Source: Glandiceps talaboti
Taxonomy: Eukaryota; Hemichordata; Enteropneusta; Spengelidae
Assembly (NCBI RefSeq): GCF_964340395.1
Contig: NC_135564.1
Span: forward strand, 21,770,942 to 21,834,941
DNA length: 64,000 bases
Reading direction: 5' to 3'
Of this stretch, positions 29,081 through 40,600 are shown one piece after another. Positions within the stretch are counted from its first letter, which is position 1. Every line of letters starts with the position of its first letter. The notes under the pieces were generated by a model that was given only the letters and a program-made list of their open reading frames with translations, was not told the DNA's origin and made no database searches. The position numbers and the translations under genes are program-made.

Positions 29081-32014
29081 CTAGTCATTGAGCTGCTACA
29101 TGTATTAATTATTAAAGTTTGAAACTGTTGAACTGAAATTATTTTTTGTGCATTTGTGTTTTCTCATTTGTTTCATGGATCATGGCTGAAAATATGAATT
29201 TCATTAATTTTAAGCCTTTTTCTGACATTTTTCAATTATCAAATGTTATGATCTGAAAATATGCTAATGACTGGCAAAATAGTATGTAAATGAGGACACC
29301 CCATCATTTTTCAAATCTGTGGAGAACCCTGTAAATTATAAATATGTTTTTCACTTTCAATAGTTTAAGAGTTTATTGGTTAATAAGAGACATAAAACAA
29401 CAAATATGTAAATTATAATATATAAATAAAGAATAAATCACACAATGACAGAGAGTTGGTCTTGACCTTTTTGAAAACCCATGATGAAGGCTATTTATAG
29501 ATATACGATAAGAGTAATGTGATATTATAAGCCAAAAATATACATGTGTCAGGTGACCTAATCCTTTCTCAGCCTTATACTTTCCATTGTTCAAACCGTA
29601 AACGTATAATTTATAAAAACTGAACAAGATAAAATTGCAACATATCAACAGTTTGCAAAGATAGGGAAACCATGACGATATAGTATATGTCACGATAAGT
29701 TCCATTGATCACCTGTCTTTCAGTTAGAGTTAATAAATCAGGATTATCTGCTGAGAAGTCAAATTTGTCCCCCCCCCCTCCCCTCTATAAAATAACACTA
29801 AGGGAACAGAAGTTTCCAGCATGAAGTAGAATAGTTTAGAAAAGTGTGTGATTTGAAAAGTGTGTAATTGGAAATAAACATCATTTGATTGAGAATTCAT
29901 TTTATTGTATTTAAGTTACTTTGTCACCCCTATCTATTAGTTCTGGTAAACAACAAATTAGGGGTGACATGACCAACAAGATGCCATTAACTGCAGAAAA
30001 CAAAGTTTGAGCCACTTTGCATAAATATGAAATCTCCAGGATAAACCAGAAATGAAGACTTCTCTATGGCATTATGACATTATGGATGACACTTGTTCAT
30101 ACTACAAAACAAACTTTTATCGATGTGTTTGGGCAGTGACTGTTTCTAGGGGTAACACATTCACACTGTCAAGTTTAATTTAGATTCTATTCACACATGC
30201 ATCATGTATTAGTAAGTAACATTTCAATTATCATTTCTGACTAGTTCTGTCTTAGTTGGTTTTCTACTGGAACACTGACATCCAATTGTTTGTAATCACC
30301 TCCTATTTTGTGTTTACAGTTTGGATAAACAACAGAGAACCACTTGACTGAACAAACACTAGACCCAACTATAGACCCTACAATGACCCAACTAGCTATA
30401 TGAGGTTTCACTAGACTATTCAAATCTTCTGTTTATGTTGGCTATACATACTTAAACAATCACCTCAACTAGGGGTGTGTGATCATAGCTGAAAGTACAA
30501 CACAGTCAACACAGATAACGTCAGAGTGACTTGTTTGGCTTAATAAAAACCCTAGCATGCTAACCTTGGCTGACTTTAACAATTGTTGTATAGGATTTCA
30601 TTGAAAGAAAGTATTTATCTGGAACATACAACATCCGGTATACAACAAAAAAGACAGACCTGTTTTCGGTACCGCAATTGATAAATCTCAACTATGGCTT
30701 TTACCTGTCTTTTATTTCAATTGTTTTATCTTTCCTGGCAGACAGAATAGTTCAGTTCCCGGGTCAAGTATAAAAAAATGTTTTCTTCCTTTTTTCTCTC
30801 CCTGTTTTGTAACCATCAATGACTGCATAGTCTACTTTCACTGCATTTCTAATGTATGTCACCTTCCATTGTTCATTGAATGTATTCGATCTCATTTTGA
30901 TTTAGTTGATAATATTTTTTAATCTAAAATTATAGGAAAATGATAGGAAATTCTCATAAAAGATATATAAAGAATACAATCCTAACAACTTTTGGTCCAA
31001 AATGGTTTGAAACTTTGACACCTTTTTTTGGTGTACCGTATGACAATATTTGTTTTCAACTTTGGAGGTAAAATTTGCTTGTTGAATCAAAGGGTTGATA
31101 ACACTTGACAGATATGCATTTACTACCGGTACCAGAGTTGTGACAGTAGATCATGTTCTCTCTGTTACAGTTCTCGTGATCTTATCCTTCAGTACAGTTT
31201 AAATTTCATACAGAAACTTTGAAGTCATTAAAAAGGCATCATAATATCAATTTCTGCCATTTAAATCATAAAATGGAAGACACTTCCTCATTAAAACTAG
31301 GATCCTATCCTTTTTAACTTTTATAAAACAATGTCATAAACAAATTATTGATTTATTGATGCATCATTAAAATTCATTGAAATCTCAGGAGGCAAAACAA
31401 CAACCAATCATATGTGTTAATGGAGAAAGCTTTATGCCAATCCCTGCCTGACTGTACAATGGACTTTTAACCACCCTGCAAGAAAAATGGGGCCATACCA
31501 AACTTGGACAAGTAGGGGTGATATAAACATTAAAAGGTAGAGATACAACCTAGATATGTACAGATGGTATTTTGATTCATTTAGTTGGGTGATGTAATTA
31601 CAGATGAAAGGCTGATACAGATACTGAATATGTATACTCCAAACTATCAACTTCCTTATATAGACTACCAAATAACCATATACATGTGTTAATCCCCACA
31701 TGGAAATTGAAGCAACCAGTAAAGTATGTCACATCCTCTCATTGTTGTTTTTTCTAAGAATTAGATTAGTATTACTACAGCAAAGAGGATTTTCAAAATA
31801 TCCCTCATTCTCAGAGGAGAGGAAATGAAATCCGGGAAAAGCTTTTCTGACAAGCAATTCGTTAAAAACTTGGATATACTTTCTGCTCGATCTAAATTTA
31901 TCACAGTTTTTTACAAAATGATTTTATTGTGTGACAGTAGCTAATAAAAAAAAAGTAAGAACATCAAAATTTGTTTGAAGTTGAGTATCAGCCGATTATT
32001 GACAACAAAGAAAG
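29081..32014. other. Unique non-coding DNA upstream of the CAGGTA array
   Basis: AT-rich, with a poly-C run near 29768. Short open frames on the minus strand (such as 29373-29705 and 31432-31701) show no recognisable domain. I see nothing else to support. Confidence 0.45.
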
Positions 32015-32944
32015 CAGGTACGACTCCATAGAGTTGACAGGTATGAATCCCTAGAGTCGACTTCTAGCAATAATACAGGTATGAATTCCTAGAGTCCAAT
32101 GCTTGACAATAATACAGGTATGAATTCCTAGAGTCCAATGCTTGACAATAATACAGATATGAATTCCTAGAGTCCAATGCTAACAATAATACAGGTATGA
32201 ATTCCTAGAGTCCAATGCTTGACAATAATACAGGTATGAATTCCTAGAGTCCAATGCTAACAATAATACAGGTATGAATTCCTAGAGTCCAATACTAGCA
32301 ATGATACAGGTATGAATTCCTAGAGTCCAAATCAATACTAGCAATGATACAGGTATGAATCCTTAATAGTCCAATGCTAACAATGATACAGATATGAATT
32401 CCTAGAGTCCAATGCTAACAATAATACAGGTATGAATTCCTAGAGTCCAATGCTAACAATAATACAGGTATGAATTCCTAGAGTCCAATACTAGCAATGA
32501 TACAGGTATGAATTCCTAGAGTCCAAATCAATACTAGCAATGATACAGGTATGAATTCTTAAGAGTCCAATGCTAACAATGATACAGATATGAATTCCTA
32601 GAGTCCAATACTAGCAATGATACAGGTATGAATTCCTTTCCTAGAGTCCAATGCTTGACAATAATACAGGTATGAATTCCTAGAGTCCAATACTAGCAAT
32701 GATACAGGTATGAATTCCTAGAGTCCAATGCTAACAATAATACAGGTATGAATTCCTAGAGTCCAATGCTTGACAATAATACAGGTATGAATTCCTAGAG
32801 TCCATGATGCTAGCAATGATACAGGTATGAATTCCTAGAGTCCAATGCTAACAACAATAACACAGGTATGAATTCCTAGAGTCCAATGCTAACAATAATA
32901 CAGGTATGAATTCCTAGAGTCCATGATGCTAGCAATGATAATAA
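32015..32944. repeat. About 39-bp minisatellite, 23-24 copies, with CAGGTA in nearly every unit
   Basis: The unit starts CAGGTATGAATTCCTAGAGT and ends CCAATGCTWRCAATRATA, with length variants of 38-44 bp (insertions CAAATCAATACTAGC and CCTTTCC). The first unit (32015) is diverged (CAGGTACGACTCC). I count CAGGTA in 21 of 24 units; three read CAGATA. The array ends 1.6 kb before ZEB exon 1. Confidence 0.95.
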
Positions 32945-33718
32945 CATATCAAGTCAATTATAGACTTCACAAACACACCACAATATGTTGACATAATTTT
33001 TTTGACTTTACAGGGGTAAAACAAACCACCTGAAGTCAATGATTCAAGCATATGTTAGTGCTGTGGTTATGTTATAAATTTTATTACCAGAAAGGTTATT
33101 TTTTCAATGACTTTACATTGCAACCAACACCTGATTTTAAACTGAAATTAAACAAGTACATGTATCCTCCTGGCAATGTCAAAATTTATATTTCACAAAG
33201 GTAACATTAAAAAATAATGTTATTGTTATTTTCTTTGTAGGCCATTTCCATATTTTTTCCTCAACATCTTCATAATGCTCAAGTCCAAAAAACTATCATT
33301 ACATCTGTCAGGCTACTACAATATTCATAAAATATAATTTTAAAAAATGTGTGTAAAAAGTTCACCTTTGTTTATTCAAGAGTAGAAATGAAGTGGTACT
33401 CTAAGCAAGTTTTTTGGTCTTATAATTAGTACTGATTTATTTATTTATTTATTTTATTAACAATGTACACACACTCAATTCAACTACTGAAAATAAATTG
33501 GTCTGGGGAAATAAATCTTTAATTCTAAAGTTATAAAAAATATTCATATATGAAAAATTAATTAACGATTTCAAGAATCATAGGTTATTGATTTAAATTA
33601 GACAACTAACTTTTGCAACAACACAACAATAATCTCCCTTCAAGAAATTAGTTCAACTAATTTTCCAGGACATCAAAATAAATAAAACTTGCATACAATT
33701 TACCTCACAAATGTCCTC
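32945..33718. other. AT-rich spacer before the ZEB promoter region
   Basis: Very AT-rich, with TTTATTTATTTATT near 33436. No gene. Confidence 0.45.
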
Positions 33719-33830
33719 CACCTGATCTGATCGCTATGCATGCCACGTACGAAAACTCTGGCCTTTTTACATATGCATGATGTGACTAAACCTGGTGGCT
33801 CATTACATATTCAAAATGGCAGCCAATCAG

Positions 33831-33840
33831 TAACAATCTG
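33831..33840 (+). promoter_or_regulatory. NF-Y (CCAAT) box
   Basis: AGCCAATCAG fits the NF-Y consensus RRCCAATSR. It lies 730 bp before the ZEB start codon, at the left edge of the CpG-rich region, so a start site within the next 50-150 bp is plausible. Confidence 0.4.
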
Positions 33841-34506
33841 CAGAACCTAAACATTTTGCGTTTCACGATCGTAAGTCAAATCGAAGATCGTCTACGAAAC
33901 AAATCAGAATCATGTCATACAGGTGATTACTATCACCCTAAATCGTCGACTAATGAAAGTGAACTTACGCTTGATCGGCCGTGGGGCAGCCTGTTTTCGG
34001 CGAGACATATTTCCGCAGACACTGGTACCGAGCTACAGCATCCAATGAACCCGCTCAGTTTATTCCTCCGCCGCAAACCAGGTGTCAGTAGAACTAAATA
34101 AGTCCATAAGCATGACTCGCTCTCGGTACTCTTTGTCGTACAGATTCACATTTTCGAGACATATTTTACCTCCGAGTGAACATTTCATGTGACGAAAAGC
34201 ACGATTTATAAGCTCGGAGATTAAATGATGCCAATTTCAAGAGGCATCGCATGAATACAAACAAAGGACGCACGCACACCTGGCGTGTATTTGCATAAAA
34301 ATAGAGTGTATTCAATCATAGTGACGATGTGCGAAACACAACTACTCTGGCTTAGCAAAGCAAACATTAAAATCACCCACGATTTGTAAATGTTGGCTAA
34401 ATTTGCGATCTGCTGAAGGAAAATATCTTCCAGATGGTACAAGGTTTTCCACCTATCAAAATAAAAGTGGATTTTTCATCAACTTGTAAATAGGAAGTCC
34501 CATCAA

Positions 34507-34514
34507 TGACGTAA
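34507..34514 (+). promoter_or_regulatory. CRE-like TGACGTAA
   Basis: TGACGTAA matches the ATF/CREB-type half-palindrome 46-65 bp before the two candidate start codons. The same bases form most of a minimal upstream ORF (ATGACGTAA at 34506-34514), so it may be a leader element rather than a promoter site. Confidence 0.3.
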
Positions 34515-34527
34515 AGAGTACCATACT

Positions 34528-34537
34528 ACGCATGCGT
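34528..34537. promoter_or_regulatory. NRF1-like palindrome
   Basis: ACGCATGCGT is a perfect palindrome close to the NRF1 core GCGCATGCGC. It overlaps the tiny upstream ORF at 34532-34540. Confidence 0.3.
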
Positions 34538-34571
34538 TAGGATCTTCTCAATCAACTCAATGAATCGGAAC

Positions 34572-34629
34572 ATGGCGGAGGGCCCCAGGTGTACACGAAG
34601 AAAACAAGCTAACCCAAGACGTAAAAAAG
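34572..34629 (+). CDS. ZEB: ZEB coding exon 1 (N-terminal co-repressor peptide)
   Basis: It encodes [19 protein letters not shown] and one base of the next codon. Vertebrate ZEB1 and ZEB2 carry [17 protein letters not shown] here, encoded by their own first coding exon. RRKQxxPRR-type N-termini in SALL and FOG proteins bind the NuRD complex, so the same role is likely. The ATG at 34572 has a strong context (A at -3, G at +4). A second in-frame ATG at 34560 would add four residues (MNRN), in a weak context (T at -3). The exon ends AAAAAG before the donor GTAGGA, with a phase 1 junction. The next exon is 9.7 kb away, and a long first intron is also usual in vertebrate ZEB genes. Confidence 0.93.
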
Positions 34630-37600
34630 GTAGGAATAATTTTCCAGAATGTCAGAAGTAATAACCATCACAACTTTGATCAAACTGTGAACTTTGATTG
34701 CCGTGGAACAATTTGAAATGGCAAATTTAGTGCGATCAAGATGTGCGCGTTATACACATTGTTCGTAGCTGCTTTCAATGATATACCTGGTCTGCGTACG
34801 AGCACTGTTATGAATGGATCTTTGTGTCTATTACGACTATTTGCCTATTGATTATATGTGAGATCGCTTGATTAAATCAAATTCATGGAATCATCAAAGT
34901 GGTGATAGGCTTTGAGACCGTAGCAAACTTTTTGCTTTATTTATTGTATCAGTGATTATTTTTTCTCGACCAACTGTTTTCGAAAGTGTGAGTGATACAT
35001 CGACAATGATATAGACCACTGAACAATGACAGCGAAAGTCGACTGCATAATTAATCTACTGCAGGTGTTAACAAAGAGAAAACGTGGCCATGTAATCCGA
35101 CAAGCTGTTTCGATTCTTTTAAATTTTGTATCCGTGTGCGTATTTTTTAGTCATATTTAAAAAATAAAGTGAGCGATTTAATTTCTTCACGTGTGTGATA
35201 CACGGTGTGTTGCAATATATACCAGCGGAAATATAAGTGTGAAGTGTCGCACTTCCACAGGAACATCTCCGCGGTCCCGATCACTGTCCCCCGCTTCAGA
35301 CAATGTGTACCGAATGTTCAATCGAGTTTCGCAGACCTGCGGGCAGGCTGTCCAATTTCGTCGCGTTTGAACCCTCCCGTAGAGATTCAATGGCCCCGTT
35401 TTCCGTAGTTTTATTTTTATTAGCGCATACCTGGCTTGATGAGATTGATTATCGGGCGACAATTTAAACGGCTTCCCGTGGCTGTTTGTTTTCATTTCGT
35501 TAGCGCTTTCTGGATTACCTTGCCTTCCTTTGTCAGTTCAGACTGGACAGATGGTCCCTTCTGTATATTACGTTACATCACCTATTCCACGAGTGTCCCG
35601 CATGCGAAGCAGAAGAAGGCAGAATTTTAGCTTGTTGTACCATGTTTTACACATTCTGTTCAGATTGGCCCGATTCATTGCAAACTTTTTCTCCTTTCTC
35701 GTTTAGCAGATTTAAAGCAATAAACGAGAGGTGAGAGCAAGGTAGAAAAGTAGGGGATGATGTTAATACTATATTTTTTGTTATAATTGACAAAGGAAGG
35801 TATACGCTAAGTACGGTTGTCAATAGATAGTGCTTCCATACACTGCATCTAATGCGCTGCCCACTTTCGTGAATGGACTCCCCTACCGGTACCAATTACG
35901 GCTTTTCTGCCCTCCTTTTCAACACTTCTTCTTAGTGTTTTCTAAGATTATCTCACAATTTTACAAAGTGTTAGAGATTCATATTCGACACAGTCGCTCA
36001 AAAAGTGAAAGATCAGAATGATTTTGTGCAAAAGGTCAGACAAGTGTCAATGGTATAGAGTAGAGGAGGGAGAATGACCAATAAATAGAAGGGCCAGTTT
36101 TCCAGATGTCAGAAGTATTGTTTAATAAACCAGCAGGTGTTACATGTAAATAACGCAATTAGAAATTTTACGCTGTGCATTTTTGAAGTTATTGTACCTG
36201 ATTTGTCTTGGATTTTTATGCATTTTATGTAGAATATTTAGTCTAGAACTTACAAAACAAGTTTATAGTTTACTAGATGGTACCAACACCTGATCAAATT
36301 GAAGTATGTAATATTTTGACTTCAGTGCCTATACAATGTATATACTGTGGTGCCACATAGACTGCCATGAATTTTATTTTCATCACAGACCTTTGCATGG
36401 TCATTAAATTGAAGTTTCAATGTGTTGGTTGTTTTGTGGACAAGTAACATTATACCTAGCGGAACAGTAAAAATAAAGTGCGTCAGAACCATAATTCCAT
36501 ACTACCTGAATGCAACGACGTTGGTGGAGGCCAACACTGGGGCCTTCCCTTGTTGTTATCTCTTGGACTTCAGACAGTTTGACAAAGACAACTGCCTCCT
36601 AGATGTTATGGCTATTTTATAACAATTTAGAAATACTTGTAACAAATTCAGAAGTCTGGGTAAACAGATTGCTTTGTCTGTCTGTTTACCTTGGGGTTGG
36701 GTTATAGTCTCACAGATTACAAAGTCTACACTAGTAAGTACATAGTTGGTTGATTATAGAGTTAGTATAACTGCTTTCAACTGTTGATAGCTGTTTAAAC
36801 TACACTGATAAGATTTCCAACTAAGCAAGAAAAACAAATTTTGGAAAGCAGTCAATTTGATTGAGTTCAGGGATAATCTTATAGATCAATAAATCACTGC
36901 AACCAGTTGTTCAAAAGTTTTGTCAACAGGAAAGAGATTTTTCCACCTCAACAGAAAGAAATGATTGAGAAAACCTTTGCCCCATGGTGATAGTTTTATT
37001 AACTAGTCCTTTTTGTTAGAAATCTCCAACTGAGTTCCTTGTTTTAATAACAGTTAATACCTTTTACCTATGACCAGCTGATTGCATGCATTCCTAGAGC
37101 ATAATTCAGATGCTATCGAGGGAGATATGTGGAGAATTTGTCCAACCAGCCTTGGTTTCACTGCTCTATGGAAGATAACCCCAAGTATAAGTGACGCATG
37201 TGAAAACCAACACCTTCTGATCAAACAAGTCTTCTACCAGAAATCTCACTTCAGAGTTATTTCTTAAGGAATGTTACCAATTTAGTGATACTTTTTGAAA
37301 AAATAATTTAATCTGTGCCAATGATTTTGACCAAGTAATTCACTTTAATTAAAGAATTGAGTGTCTAAATTAGACAAGCCTGAGTTGATGACAGTAGGGG
37401 TTCTTGTCTCATGTTAGTCCCTGCCAAATTCACCTTCAGTCCTATCTGAATAAACAAAGTTTGAAATAACACTCCTGTTGTTGATTGCCCAGTTCTCCTG
37501 AGTAGCTAGGTATGGCAGTGGAGATTGGATTATGTTTGACAACAGCTGGTCACAAGTCATTCACACTGCTGATTTTTCATATCAGAAGTTTCTATAGAAA

Positions 37601-40600
37601 AAACAATGTTAAGGTAGCGTAGGTTTCTTGTTTTGATTATCAGAATAAACCCCCTATTGAGTGATTCTTGGCTGATTTCTTGAGTCAACGTAATTGGCTT
37701 CATATTTTGTTGGTGACGACAAGAGCGTTGGCCGATCACGATATGCCAGGTTTGACCTGTGACTCATAAAGAAAGTGAAGTCATCAAAACTTTTATAGAA
37801 TCGGCATTTGAAACCTGAGGTTTAATTACCATTTACAAGGAGACAGTTTTGTTGACCAAAAAGAAGGAACTGCAATCCAGTTGAGGTACAAAGGAAGTGA
37901 AAATGGAAAAGTTAAAATGAATGGAAAGTTTTTTTAAATTGAGAATCAGTGTCAAAGTATGAAAACAACTTTAAATATGTCGTTGAAAAGTATTTGTAAA
38001 ACTTTTTAAGAATAATTTTTTTCTAGATTTCAACGAAACCTATCTTTTCACGATAGAAGTGCTGTGATTTTCTCAATGGCAGTTTTTAAACTTGAACAAT
38101 GAAACTTTTAAACAATAGACATGTTCAAAGCTTTATGAAGTATGCTGAGAAAGTTTTTTGTCCCCCGACTGTTTTTTCTCTAACTTAATTTGTCAACTTT
38201 TAAAGTACAAAATATGACAATAAAGTTATCATGTTGTATAAATTTGAATTCAATTCATCAATATGGCTATGAGTGTTTTTGTCATTTCTGTCAGATCATT
38301 CCTGTGTATATAAATAACAAAAAGAACAAACTGAAGTTTTAAATCTAATTCTCACATAAAAATAGCAAGTCTGTCAGGAAAGGTGATAATTATGAGTATG
38401 ATGATGAAAAGTTTGGGTGACCCCAGTAACCGTTGTGAGAAATGATATTCCATATATCATATGATTCTATTCAGGGTGGCATTGCTGTCTAAATGTGGCA
38501 GGGGGAATATGAGAAAGGTTTGATCTCACGATCCCAGTCACCTGAACAAAGCCATATAAGTCGGTTCCCAGCATCATGACTCACTCAGGGAAGGGAACAG
38601 GTCACGAAAGGTAGTATGAAGACCAGAGTCAGTCAGTGCTTCATGAAATGCTACATATGGAAACATCATCATTTGTGGTGGGCTGATTGAGAGCGTAATT
38701 TGATACATTGTATCAATTCATTATGTTGAGTTACCTTCCCACAATTTGAGTGTGCCTTACAGTTAGTAAGCGACTTACATATCAAATTCTTTAATCCAGA
38801 AATTGAGGTGGAAAAATACAACTTAAACAAGTAGTTTGGTTTTAGAAAGTTGAAGGAGAGTGGGTTTTTTAAGTGAGTAAAGTTAAGTGTAGACAAAGGA
38901 AGTTGAGCACAAGTTAACTAATAGTGTTATAACTGTGTGGCCCCTGTAACCTTATGACATATATGGTGTTAAGGCTGTACCAACTTACTAGAGCATTTTA
39001 TTGTATTTTCACTGGTGTTAATCTTCAATCCTCTGTCACTTTGTACAATGTGTTGTATAGTTTGCCTGTAATTTTTCTGTCATATTAATTTCAAATTTAA
39101 AGTCATTGTTATGTACTCATTTATTTTTCTTTGTTAAAAATAATGTTGAAACAGAAGATTACCTTGATTCAGACTTCCTGAAGATGCCCTCTGAGATGAT
39201 AAACTAGTCATAGATTCTTGTGTTCATTTGCTGCTATAGTGGAACACAAAGTATGGTCTGAATTTATTAAGCAGTTGTTGAGCATAAATCCTCAGTAAAA
39301 AAGATTTTGTTGGATTTAGCTATCTTTATTTTATGATCATCAATTTTTTTTTATATTTCATTTTCTTTTCAAGTTTTATATCTTTGACAATGGTCAGTAT
39401 TACGATGGAACTTCTCTCCACTGTCTATGGTATTACATGGTAGATTCATTTGTATTGTTGTGTTGTTCAATGAAACAAGTAGTCCTATTCTGTGTCTGTC
39501 CGTCACATTTCATCGAAGGCAGCTCTGATAATGTGTGACATAGAAAGTCCTTATCTACACTAAGGTTAACATGGATAAGAACTACATGTAAATCAATTGC
39601 TTGGAAAATAGTCCAAGTTTGATCAATCCTTCATCCTGATGTGAAACAATAAAGTTACAATGTGGAGAGAATTCAGTTAGAGGATTACTCTATGAAAATG
39701 TGTCAATTTAAACATAACGTGATACCCTTGTATAATTATGTATAAAGGTCAGCAACGCAAGTTTTTTAAAGAGTTTCTTCTGTCTTTCTTCCAAGTCCTT
39801 TTCGAACAAGTATATATTTATCTACCTATCTGTACATCCAGACTTGTCCATCCATTCAATGCACATGTACACACATACATACACACACACACACACGTAC
39901 ACACATATACACACACATTCATACATACATACATACATACATACATACATACATACATACATACATACATACATACATACATACATACACACACGTTCAC
40001 CATCTCTTCAAGGGATATACATTTTGTACTTATGTTGTTTGTCAATTTGTTTTCTTTACTGGTACATTTTATATTAACCCTTCACTTGCTATCATTTCAA
40101 AGTGCCATGGTTTATTGAATGACAATGATTTTCTTGAACACACAGTTGTACAATGCCTCTGAAAACAGTCACACAGGTTCTTCATTCACGAGTGTGTAAT
40201 TCGTGGTAAAAAAATGTTGTCAATGTGTATAGTTAAAGCCGTCTGTTGAAATGATAATAAATTAAAGGTGCAATTTATCAGTAAAGGATTAGCTATCTAT
40301 GACTCTGAATAATTAAACAAATATTTGTTCTCCATCACTAAGATTTGAATCCTGATAATGTGCAATTACTCAGCTTCCGTGTGCATTTAACTGTATTCTG
40401 CCATTTTTAATTGTTAAAAATGAATATTTGCTAGGTTTTTCCACCATTTTAACATGAAAAAATGGAAAACACAATAAATACACAATAAAAATATGCAAAT
40501 TGAAATGTTATCCACCATATTTATGATTGTAGGGTATATGGTTTGTGAGTTTGGTCCGTATATTTTCATTAAAAAAATGACAATTAAAGAGTCTGTTTGT

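Larger units (their letters stand above)
34506..34540 (+). promoter_or_regulatory. Two minimal upstream ORFs in the ZEB leader
   Basis: ATGACGTAA (34506-34514, Met-Thr-stop) and ATGCGTTAG (34532-34540, Met-Arg-stop) precede the candidate start codons at 34560 and 34572. If transcription starts upstream of 34506, ribosomes would meet both before the main frame, and such short ORFs usually lower translation. The leader is not mapped, so this is conditional. Confidence 0.35.
33719..34571 (+). promoter_or_regulatory. ZEB promoter and 5' untranslated region, CpG-rich, with clustered ZEB-type E-boxes
   Basis: Base composition changes sharply here: CG dinucleotides become frequent from about 33850 (for example CGATCGTAAG and CGGCCGTGG). 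CACCTG/CAGGTG, the binding word of ZEB zinc-finger clusters, occurs at 33719-33724, 33920-33925, 34079-34084 and 34277-34282, and again in exon 1 at 34586-34591; CACCTA lies at 34450-34455. An NF-Y box (33831-33840), a CRE-like word (34507-34514) and an NRF1-like palindrome (34528-34537) are also present. The transcription start is not determined. An in-frame TAA at 34512-34514 shows that the reading frame cannot extend further upstream without splicing. I infer promoter function from position and composition. Confidence 0.55.

Noticed and set aside
33856-34101. 81-codon open frame in the ZEB promoter region, considered as an alternative first exon
   Set aside because: It begins at TTG, not ATG, ends at a stop before exon 1 and has no similarity that I know. 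CpG-rich DNA has few stops by composition.
35187-35630. Overlapping open frames on both strands in the intron 1 CpG-rich block
   Set aside because: Neither strand shows a domain or clear splice sites; low stop density follows from the higher GC. Kept only as a regulatory candidate.
39738-40118. Open frames rich in Thr-His-Ile (plus) or Cys-Met-Tyr-Val (minus)
   Set aside because: Translation of the ACAT/CA microsatellite.
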